Of a stretch of 11,049 bases of DNA, positions 1-6,864 are shown one piece after another. The position numbers and the translations under genes are program-made. Every line of letters begins with the position of its first letter. The first letter of the stretch is position 1. The notes under the pieces were generated by a model. It saw nothing but the letters and a program-made list of their open reading frames with translations, was not told the DNA's origin and did no database searches. Location of the stretch: the NCBI GenBank assembly GCA_023474015.1, contig JAMCYN010000077.1, forward strand, positions 1 to 11,049, in the 5' to 3' direction. Source of the stretch: Armatimonadota bacterium (GTDB taxonomy: Bacteria > Armatimonadota > UBA5829).

Positions 1-1
1 C

Positions 2-3000
2 GAGGCCGTGGCGGCGGACGTGAGGGATAAGGTTTCGGCCATCCGGCAGACGCTTCCAAAGGACGCCGACGAGCCGAAGATACTCAAGCTCGACATCGCG
101 GCTCTGCCGATTATGACTATCGGCCTTGCGGGGCCGCTGTCGCCCAAGGAGATGCGCATTCTCGCGGACGATGTAGTCTCCGACCGGCTTGCAAAAGTGG
201 GCGGCGTCGCGGCGGTGAACGTCACCGGTGGCGAGGAGCGCGAGCTCTCAGTGCAGATTGACAAGAACCGGCTCGATGCTTATGGAGTCGGCATTGACAA
301 GGTTGTCACCGCCATCAGAGGAGCCAACCTCAACGTGCCCGCCGGGTCGATCAAGGAAGGCGCGAGAGACTACGCAGTAAGAACCGTTGGTGAGTATAAG
401 ACCGCCGAAGAGATAGCAAACACTCGGATTTTTGTTGCTGGCAAGGGCACTTTACCCGGCAACGTGCTCCGCGTCGGCGACATCGCCGAGGTCAAAGACA
501 CCGTGGCGGAGCCCGACATGCTAACGCGACTCAATGGCCAACCCAGCGTTGTTTTCACGATCCAGAAACAGTCGGACGCGAACACGGTGGAAGTAGCGGA
601 CGGTATTAAGGAACAATTGGCCGAGTTGCAGCCGATATTGCCAAACGGCGTGCACCCTGTAATCGCGATTGATCAGTCCAAGTTCGTCAAGGACGCGCTG
701 CGCGACGTGAACAAGAGTCTTCTCGAAGGCATCCTCCTGGTCGTAATCATCGTTTTTCTGTTTCTGCATACGGCAAGGGCGACTTTCATCGTGGCTATCG
801 CGATTCCCACGTCGCTGATGGCGACGTATATCCCGATAAGCTCGTTCGGGTTTACGCAGAACCAGATGGTGCTGCTTGCTCTTTCGCTGGTTGTGGGTAT
901 TTTGGTCGATGACTCAATCGTCGTCTTGGAAAACATCGAACGCCACCTGCGGATGCGCGAGAACCCGGAGCAGGCGGCGCTTAATGGACGGTCCGAGATC
1001 GGTTTGGCGGCTATCACGATCACTATGGTGGACATCGTGGTGTTTCTGCCGATAGCGTTTATGGGCGGAATCGTTGGCCAGTTCTTCAGACAGTTCGGTG
1101 TTACGGTCGCGACGGCCACCGCATTCTCGCTTCTGATGTCGTTTACCTTAACGCCCATGCTCGCGTCCAGATGGATGAAGAGCGAGATGGACAAGGAGCG
1201 CGACGATGAGGATATGGAGAGGCGGCTGCGCGAGGGCACTTCCACGTTCAAGGATAGGATCGATTTCGTGGCCGGGCGGCTGTTCGGTGTTCTTGAGCGA
1301 TTCCTGAGAGGTCTTGACCACAAATACAAAGGCGTTCTGGAGTGGGCGCTTCACAATCGGCTACTAACCTGGGTTATCGGCTTCGTGTCGCTGCTGGTGG
1401 TCTTTGCCATGGCCGTGCCACTCCCAAAACATGGGGCGGGACCGGCTGAAATGAAGATTATGGCGCCGAGAATCATGATTGCGCTCATCGCGTTGGTTCT
1501 GGCCGCAATCGCAATGGCCGTGGACAAAAAAAGCAAGGCCATCGCGCTTGGGTTCGGCGTCGTGATGGCGGTTATAGCCATGACCATCTACCTGCCGTTC
1601 GGATTCGGATTTTTCCCGGTGGTGGACCAGGGCCAGTTCGGCATTACCATCAGGACCGCGCCCGGCACTTCGCTTATAGCCACGGACCGGGTAGTCAAGC
1701 AAGTGGAGGCAATCCTGAATCAGGTACCGGAAATTCAGAAGCGCAAGCATGTTGTCTCAGACGCGAAGTTGCTTCTTCCCTGGACCTGGTTTAGGCATCA
1801 TACCGAGACCCATGGCGGATATTACATGGCCCTGGTGGGCGCGGGTTCATCAAATGTCCTCAGCGGCGCCGATGTAGGTCCTCAGTATTCGAGCATTATA
1901 GGCCAGGTAGTGGACAAGCAGTTCCGCAAGCGCGGTATCGACGATATCGTTCAATGGGTTGCCGAACGCACGGCTCTCATACCCGGCGCGGAGATGATCA
2001 GTGTGTCCGCAACGGCCGGAGGAGGCCCCGGCAATGGCATTCAGAAAGAAGTGCAGGGCCAAAATATGGATGACATCATCAAGGAAGCTAACCGTGCCGC
2101 CGCTGTTATGCGCACAGTGCCGGGAGCGGTCGATGTCGACGTATCCTATAAGCCCAGCAGGCCCGAGCGACGGATCGTGGTAGATAGAATGCGGGCGGCG
2201 CAGTTGGATATGACGGTTGCGCAGGTCGCCACGGCCGCAAGGACGGCAATCGACGGCGACGATACCGTGAAGTTTCGAGACAGCGGCACGGAGTACCCTA
2301 TTCGCGTGCATTATGCGCGGACCGAGCGCAATAAAGTATCCGACGTTGAGAACCTGATCATTGCTACCAAGGACGGCGCTCCGATCTATCTGAGGGATGT
2401 AGCCGACATAAAATACGACTATGCACCGACAAAGATCGACCGCAAGAACCGTCAGAGAGTAGTATATGTTACCGCTAACCTCGCCAGGGGCGTGGAGATG
2501 GGCAACGTGAACCAGGCAATCGAAGCTAAGTTCAAGACAACACCGCTCGTTCCCGGAACGACGATAGGTACGGGCGGTTCGACTAAGATGATGAGTGAAA
2601 GCTTCGGCTACATAGGCGCGGCGCTGGTGCTGGCGGTCTTGCTGGTATACATGCTGATGGGCGCTTTGTTCGAATCTTTCTTGACGCCGCTAGTCATTAT
2701 GTTCAGCTTGCCCCAGGCCATGGTCGGAGCGCTGCTTGCGCTGTTGCTCACAGGGCGATCCATGAGCATAGTGGCCATGATCGGCATTATCATGCTCATG
2801 GGCTTGGTGACCAAGAACGCGATCCTGCTGGTTGACTATACCAATACGCTCAGGAGTCGAGGGAAGAACCGGCACGAGGCGCTTCTGGAGGCTGGTCCCA
2901 CCCGACTCAGGCCGATCTTGATGACTACGCTGGCAATGATCGGTGGTATGACGCCGACGGCTCTCGCGCTGACCGAAGGTTCCGAGACACGTTCTCCAAT

Positions 3001-3202
3001 GGCGATTGCGGTTATCGGCGGTCTGATTCTCTCGACGATGCTTACCCTGATCGTCATTCCGGTAACTTATACGATAGTGGACGATCTGTGGCACTGGGTG
3101 CTTCGAACATTCTTCCCCACCGCCTATCGGCGGGCCAGGGAGAAGGAGTTGGGAATTCTGGCAATGGAGGCGATGCCGGTGGGCAGTGAGTCGGAAGGAT
3201 AA
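2..3202 (+). CDS. RND-family multidrug efflux permease (AcrB/HAE1-like), 5' end cut by window
   Basis: Inner-membrane, proton-driven pump subunit of a tripartite efflux system; it would work with a periplasmic adaptor and an outer-membrane channel, neither of which is in view. The reading frame is open to the window edge, and the first visible residues already lie in the periplasmic porter domain, so TM1 and roughly 95 residues are missing. Counting the codon at base 8 as residue 1: TM2 is at about 238-257, the TM4 proton-relay pair is Asp301-Asp302 (VDDSIVVLENIE), TM5/6 at about 335-390, TM7 at 452-472, TM8-TM10 at 866-945 with the relay Lys936 (GLVTKNAILL), and the TM11 RLRP arginines at 966/968. 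All core proton-relay residues are present, so the pump should be active. Unusual: about 60 extra, mostly hydrophobic residues (473-533) lie between TM7 and the FFPVVD segment that starts the second periplasmic half. The substrate cannot be predicted. Confidence 0.95.
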   Translation, partial: EAVAADVRDKVSAIRQTLPKDADEPKILKLDIAALPIMTIGLAGPLSPKEMRILADDVVSDRLAKVGGVAAVNVTGGEERELSVQIDKNRLDAYGVGIDKVVTAIRGANLNVPAGSIKEGARDYAVRTVGEYKTAEEIANTRIFVAGKGTLPGNVLRVGDIAEVKDTVAEPDMLTRLNGQPSVVFTIQKQSDANTVEVADGIKEQLAELQPILPNGVHPVIAIDQSKFVKDALRDVNKSLLEGILLVVIIVFLFLHTARATFIVAIAIPTSLMATYIPISSFGFTQNQMVLLALSLVVGILVDDSIVVLENIERHLRMRENPEQAALNGRSEIGLAAITITMVDIVVFLPIAFMGGIVGQFFRQFGVTVATATAFSLLMSFTLTPMLASRWMKSEMDKERDDEDMERRLREGTSTFKDRIDFVAGRLFGVLERFLRGLDHKYKGVLEWALHNRLLTWVIGFVSLLVVFAMAVPLPKHGAGPAEMKIMAPRIMIALIALVLAAIAMAVDKKSKAIALGFGVVMAVIAMTIYLPFGFGFFPVVDQGQFGITIRTAPGTSLIATDRVVKQVEAILNQVPEIQKRKHVVSDAKLLLPWTWFRHHTETHGGYYMALVGAGSSNVLSGADVGPQYSSIIGQVVDKQFRKRGIDDIVQWVAERTALIPGAEMISVSATAGGGPGNGIQKEVQGQNMDDIIKEANRAAAVMRTVPGAVDVDVSYKPSRPERRIVVDRMRAAQLDMTVAQVATAARTAIDGDDTVKFRDSGTEYPIRVHYARTERNKVSDVENLIIATKDGAPIYLRDVADIKYDYAPTKIDRKNRQRVVYVTANLARGVEMGNVNQAIEAKFKTTPLVPGTTIGTGGSTKMMSESFGYIGAALVLAVLLVYMLMGALFESFLTPLVIMFSLPQAMVGALLALLLTGRSMSIVAMIGIIMLMGLVTKNAILLVDYTNTLRSRGKNRHEALLEAGPTRLRPILMTTLAMIGGMTPTALALTEGSETRSPMAIAVIGGLILSTMLTLIVIPVTYTIVDDLWHWVLRTFFPTAYRRAREKELGILAMEAMPVGSESEG

Positions 3203-3241
3203 ATCTGCCGCACCAGGCGGACTTAACTCAACGATCAACAC

Positions 3242-3270
3242 GGCCCCCACCTGCGCCCGGGGCGGGGGCC
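3242..3270 (+). terminator. GC-rich hairpin after the RND gene, possible terminator
   Basis: Forty bases after the RND stop codon, GGCCCCC (3242-3248) pairs with GGGGGCC (3264-3270); a few inner G-C pairs are possible. The stem is strong, but no T-run follows, so it is not a textbook intrinsic terminator. It could still slow polymerase or protect the mRNA 3' end. It separates the efflux gene from the restriction-modification gene. Confidence 0.4.
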
Positions 3271-3297
3271 AACTGCCGGTTCTTCGCGGGTAACTTC

Positions 3298-3328
3298 GTT
3301 AGTTTCGGAAATAAGCTTTCCGAATAAC
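3298..3328. repeat. Inverted repeat upstream of the restriction-modification gene
   Basis: TTCGGAAA (3304-3311) and TTTCCGAA (3317-3324) form a perfect 8-bp inverted repeat around TAAGC. Allowing a 2-base bulge (3302-3303), GTTA (3298-3301) also pairs with TAAC (3325-3328). It lies about 60 bases before the restriction-modification start. It could be an operator for a regulator, a weak RNA hairpin or a boundary mark; the sequence does not decide between these. Confidence 0.4.
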
Positions 3329-3346
3329 CAAGCGAATGTGCGAACC

Positions 3347-3353
3347 AGGAGGG
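3347..3353 (+). promoter_or_regulatory. Strong Shine-Dalgarno sequence set far from the next start
   Basis: AGGAGGG is a near-ideal ribosome-binding site, but it ends 31 bases before the ATG at 3385, too far for normal initiation. The start cannot move upstream because an in-frame TAA lies at 3379-3381. Reading from an ATT at 3359 gives an 11-codon frame ending at TGA 3392-3394, which overlaps the gene start. A leader peptide with re-initiation is therefore possible but speculative. I see no convincing promoter boxes in 3271-3384. Confidence 0.35.
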
Positions 3354-3384
3354 ATAGCATTACTCGTTATCGAATTGTTAACTC

Positions 3385-6300
3385 ATGCAAGTGACTGCCA
3401 ACTACAAGAAAGCAATTGACAGCTACCATGCCACTCTCGCCGACTTGCGCGGCAAAGGCGGTATCAACGAACTGCACCTGCGTCCCGCTTTTCACAACCT
3501 GCTGGTTTCGGTGAGCAAGAAGGTTGGTTGGACGCTGGTGCCGGAACAACGCCTGGCCAACGGCCGTGTTCCAGACGGTACGTTGCGCGACGCATTCCTG
3601 CTACCGCGCGGTTACTGGGAGGCTAAAGATACCGCGGATGAGCTCGATGTAGAAATCAAGAGGAAGATCGACGCGGGATACCCTCTGACTAATATTATCT
3701 TTGAAGACACTCACCGCGCCGTTCTATACCAGGATGGTCAGCGTAAGCTGGAGGTTGATCTCACCCAGATACAGCAGGTGACCGATCTGCTGCATGCATT
3801 CACCACACATGCCGAGCCGGATATCGAGGAATTCGAGCAGGCAGTGGCGGAGTTCAAAGCGCGCATCCCGGAATTAGCGCAAGGGGTACTGCAGATCATA
3901 GCGAAGGAGCGCAAGGAGAATAGGCGCTTCGTCGCCGCATTCGGCGCATTTCATGAACTTTGCAAAACTGCGCTGGACCCCCGCATCAGCGAGTCGCAGA
4001 TAGATGAAATGCTGGTTCAGCACTTGCTCACCGAGCGCCTTTTCCGCACCGTGTTCGATAATCAGGATTTTACGCGGCGCAACGCCATAGCGTCCGAGAT
4101 TGAGAACGTAATAGATGCCCTTACCAGCCGTGCATTCAATCGCGCCGAGTTCTTGAAAACGCTCGACCGCTTTTATGTGGCTATCGAGGACACCGCGCGC
4201 GGATTGGGCGACTTTTCCGAGAAACAGCACTTCCTCAACGTCGTCTATGAGCGCTTCTTCCAAGGGTTTTCCGTTAAGCAAGCCGATACAATGGGCATTG
4301 TCTACACCCCGCAGGAGATCGTCGATTTCATGTGCGCAAGTGTCGAGGAGGTGTTACAGCGCGAGTTCGGCAAGTCGCTCTCCACCCCCGGGGTAAAGAT
4401 ACTCGACCCCTGCGTGGGCACCGGCAACTTCATCGTCAACATACTGAGCCGAATCAACCGCCGCAACCTGAAAAGGAAGTATGCGGAAGACCTGTTCTGC
4501 AATGAGATCATGCTGCTTCCCTACTACATTGCCAGTCTGAACATCGAACATGAATATTTCCGGCTCACCGATGAATACGCGCCATTCGAGGGAATCTGCT
4601 TCACCGATACGCTGGACTTGGCGGAAGCAAAACAGTTGGGCCTTTTCAGCGAGGAAAATACAGCCCGTGTTGCGCGCGAGAAAGACGCGGAAATCACGGT
4701 GATTATCGGGAATCCGCCGTACAACGTGGGGCAGCAGAACGAGAACGACAACAACAGGAACCGACGCTATGAGGTGATTGACAAACGGATTAGGGATACA
4801 TATGCGAAGGATTCAAAAGCGACCAATAAAAACGCACTCTCTGATGCTTACGTAAAGTTCTTTCGTTGGGCTACCGATCGATTGCAGAGGCGCGATGGCA
4901 TCGTGTGTTTTGTGAGTAACAACGGTTTTCTGCGCGGAATTGCATTTGATGGCTTTCGCAAGCATTTGATGAGCGACTATACTTCAGTGTATCACCTGGA
5001 CTTCAAGGGCAACGCGCACACAAGCGGAGAGCGGCGGCAACGTGAAGGCGGCAACATATTCAATGACCAGATTCGAGTTGGGGTTGGCATCACGTTGCTC
5101 GTACGGAATCAAAGCGCAGCAAGGCGAATGATAGCATATAACGCTGTATGTGATTACTGGCGCGGCGAAAAGAAGATGACGTATCTTCGCTCTCTCACTG
5201 ATTTGCAATCGGTTCCTTTTCGTCCCTTGATACCTGATGCCAACAATACGTGGTTGACCGAGGGGCTCGACGACGTTTTTTCCACTTTTACCGCCCTGGG
5301 TAGCAAGGAGGGCAAGGCAGCAAGCGTTGTGGAGCCGGAAACCGTCTTCAGAGTATATGGTGGTGGTGTCAAAACGAATCGTGATGAGTGGGCTTACAGC
5401 TTTGACATCGAAAGCCTCAAGGAGAAGGCAACACGGTTTATTATTAACTATAATGGCGAAGTTGACCGTTGGCTGCGAAGGAGCGACCGGAGTATTGGTG
5501 TTGATGATTTCGTGACGTATGACGATTCGCTCATCAAATGGAGTGCCTCACTAAAATCGTTCCTTGAGAGAGGCAAGTACGCTGAATACCAAGACGACAA
5601 GTGCTACAGTGTGTTATACAGACCGTTTAGTAAGCAATACCTCATCTATGATCGGCTATTTGTGGAGAGGGTCTACCAGTTCCCGCAATTCATTCCTAAT
5701 CACTTGTCGGCTAATGAGAACATGATAATTGCTGTAAATGGAATTGGTAACCCAGGTTCTTTTCGTTGCTTATTAGCACGTGGGGTAGTAGATTTACATC
5801 TGGTTGGTGATACACAATGCTTCCCCTTCTACACCTACAACGAAGACGGCACTAATCGCCGGGAAAACATCACGGATTGGGCGCTGGCGCAATTCCGCGA
5901 AAAATACGGAGACGGGGTGAGCAAGTGGGATATCTTCTACTACGTCTATGCCCTGCTGCATCACCCAGTCTACCGCGAGCGTTATACCGAGAATCTAAAG
6001 CGCGAGCTGCCGCGAATTCCGCTTACTGTATCGCCCGAGGATTTTCCCGCCTATGCGGAGATCGGGCGCAAGCTGGCCGACCTGCACCTGAATTATGAAA
6101 CGATCAAGGAATACCCGTTGAAGTGGATAGAGAACAACGAGATTCCTTTTAGCTGGCGGGTGGAGAAGATGCGGCTGAGTAAGGACAAGAGCACGCTGGT
6201 GGTAAACGACAGCCTGACGCTGACTGGCTTCCCGTCTGAGTGTTTTGACTATCGCCTGGGTAACCGCAGCGCGCTGGAATGGGTGATCGATCAATACCAG

Positions 6301-6489
6301 GTAAGCACCGACAAGCGAAGCGGCATCACCAGCGACCCCAACCGCGCCGACGATCCGGAGTACATCATCCGCCTGTTGGGCCGTGTGGTGACGGTGAGTG
6401 TGGAGACGGTGCAACTCATCCATGCACTGCCGGATTTGGGTGTTTCAGAAACTTTATTCCCGAAACCGGCAGACGTAGCTTCGGAGTAG
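3385..6489 (+). CDS. Single-chain restriction-modification enzyme, type IIG / helicase-less type ISP-like (nuclease + N6-adenine methyltransferase + specificity domain)
   Basis: Predicted 1034-residue cytoplasmic enzyme that both methylates adenine in its target site and cuts unmodified DNA. Order of parts: a PD-(D/E)XK nuclease near the N-terminus (Asp64, Glu79-Ala-Lys81; Glu29 may be an extra acidic ligand); a mostly helical connector at about 100-290; the methyltransferase with the motif X region at 303-315 (MGIVYTPQEIVDF), SAM-binding motif I DPCVGTGNF (341-349) and catalytic motif IV NPPY (443-446); then a target-recognition/specificity part whose C-terminus (about 880-1020, with YRLGNRSALEWVIDQYQV) matches my memory of the type ISP C-terminal family. 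True type ISP enzymes such as LlaBIII (about 1,570 aa) have a RecA-like helicase between nuclease and methyltransferase; no Walker A motif is present here. The layout instead parallels MmeI-type IIG enzymes. No separate HsdS/HsdR gene is near. The ATG at 3385 is the first possible start after an in-frame stop. GC content drops in the target-recognition half. Confidence 0.9.
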   Translation: MQVTANYKKAIDSYHATLADLRGKGGINELHLRPAFHNLLVSVSKKVGWTLVPEQRLANGRVPDGTLRDAFLLPRGYWEAKDTADELDVEIKRKIDAGYPLTNIIFEDTHRAVLYQDGQRKLEVDLTQIQQVTDLLHAFTTHAEPDIEEFEQAVAEFKARIPELAQGVLQIIAKERKENRRFVAAFGAFHELCKTALDPRISESQIDEMLVQHLLTERLFRTVFDNQDFTRRNAIASEIENVIDALTSRAFNRAEFLKTLDRFYVAIEDTARGLGDFSEKQHFLNVVYERFFQGFSVKQADTMGIVYTPQEIVDFMCASVEEVLQREFGKSLSTPGVKILDPCVGTGNFIVNILSRINRRNLKRKYAEDLFCNEIMLLPYYIASLNIEHEYFRLTDEYAPFEGICFTDTLDLAEAKQLGLFSEENTARVAREKDAEITVIIGNPPYNVGQQNENDNNRNRRYEVIDKRIRDTYAKDSKATNKNALSDAYVKFFRWATDRLQRRDGIVCFVSNNGFLRGIAFDGFRKHLMSDYTSVYHLDFKGNAHTSGERRQREGGNIFNDQIRVGVGITLLVRNQSAARRMIAYNAVCDYWRGEKKMTYLRSLTDLQSVPFRPLIPDANNTWLTEGLDDVFSTFTALGSKEGKAASVVEPETVFRVYGGGVKTNRDEWAYSFDIESLKEKATRFIINYNGEVDRWLRRSDRSIGVDDFVTYDDSLIKWSASLKSFLERGKYAEYQDDKCYSVLYRPFSKQYLIYDRLFVERVYQFPQFIPNHLSANENMIIAVNGIGNPGSFRCLLARGVVDLHLVGDTQCFPFYTYNEDGTNRRENITDWALAQFREKYGDGVSKWDIFYYVYALLHHPVYRERYTENLKRELPRIPLTVSPEDFPAYAEIGRKLADLHLNYETIKEYPLKWIENNEIPFSWRVEKMRLSKDKSTLVVNDSLTLTGFPSECFDYRLGNRSALEWVIDQYQVSTDKRSGITSDPNRADDPEYIIRLLGRVVTVSVETVQLIHALPDLGVSETLFPKPADVASE

Positions 6490-6517
6490 CCGCTCTATGA
6501 TTATGTTGAAGTTTGAA

Positions 6518-6562
6518 TGTCGAGGGTTGGATGAGGCGATGCGCTTCATCCAACCCTCGACA
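6518..6562. repeat. Long near-perfect palindrome, REP-like hairpin
   Basis: The arm 6518-6538 is complementary to 6542-6562 over 21 positions with only one G-T pair (6535/6545), leaving the triloop ATG (6539-6541). The outer 16 bases of pairing, GTCGAGGGTTGGATGA (6519-6534) and its complement (6546-6561), are perfect. It sits 28 bases after the restriction-modification stop codon. No T-run follows, so it is not a classic terminator, though it may protect the transcript end. From memory, GGTTGGATGA...TCATCCAACC palindromes are scattered through many proteobacterial genomes as REP-like elements; this needs a search. Confidence 0.8.
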
Positions 6563-6573
6563 GCTCCCAATTC

Positions 6574-6717
6574 TCAGCCCTTCCACTCCATATACAGCTT
6601 CTCGAAATCCGCGATCAGCTCTTCGACGATCTTCACACCGCCGCGCCAGAACTCGGGGCCAGTGTGGATCGCTACTCCTTCATCGTAGAGGCTTTCACTC
6701 TTTACATCCTGCCGGTC
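6574..6717 (-). pseudogene. C-terminal fragment of an unidentified gene, no start codon
   Basis: On the minus strand a frame runs from just after an in-frame TAA (6718-6720) to a TGA (6574-6576), giving 47 residues. They look like a real protein C-terminus: a GVAIHTGPEFWRGG loop followed by an amphipathic helix (VKIVEELIADFEKLYMEW). There is no usable start: the only ATG lies four codons from the end. It lies in the same orientation as the operon and 147 bases beyond its last gene, so it may be the tail of a lost operon gene, or have arrived with the restriction-modification gene. I do not recognise the family. Confidence 0.5.
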
Positions 6718-6850
6718 TTAATCGGCGCTTCCGGAAGTTGGGCTAGGGTCGCTATGCCCAAAATGGACTTGTGGAACAACATTGGCCCGGCAGAACCCGC
6801 AGAGGCTCCAAATCCAGGCCACTTGATTGCAAAAGCCGATTCATCCGGAG

Positions 6851-6863
6851 GCTGCTAGGCAGC
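6851..6863 (-). terminator. Small hairpin right after the KARI-like gene
   Basis: GCTGC and GCAGC (read on either strand) pair around a 3-base loop, starting one base after the operon's last stop codon. The stem is only 5 bp and no T-run follows on the minus strand, so a terminator role is weakly supported. Confidence 0.2.
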
Positions 6864-6864
6864 A

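Larger units (their letters stand above)
6490..6864. other. Convergent intergenic junction without an intact gene
   Basis: These 375 bases separate the plus-strand restriction-modification gene from the minus-strand operon. They hold a long palindrome (6518-6562), a C-terminal gene fragment on the minus strand (6574-6717) and a small hairpin at the end of the operon (6851-6863). In 6718-6850 I see nothing beyond a 10-bp palindrome, CTTCCGGAAG (6728-6737). The plus-strand frames that cross the region run through the palindrome and resemble no protein I know. Confidence 0.7.

Noticed and set aside
673..1329. Long minus-strand frame (218 codons) inside the RND gene
   Set aside because: Antisense shadow of a clearly coding, conserved gene; composition is Ser/Arg/Thr-rich as expected for a mirrored GC-rich gene.
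6497..6688. Plus-strand frame across the palindrome after the restriction-modification gene
   Set aside because: It reads straight through both palindrome arms and antisense to the better-looking minus-strand fragment; no ribosome-binding site.
3273..6716. 8-bp direct repeat CTGCCGGT at 3273-3280 and 6709-6716, flanking the restriction-modification gene like a target-site duplication
   Set aside because: Comparing ~180 bases on one side with ~375 on the other gives about one expected 8-bp match by chance, and no transposase or matching inverted ends accompany it.
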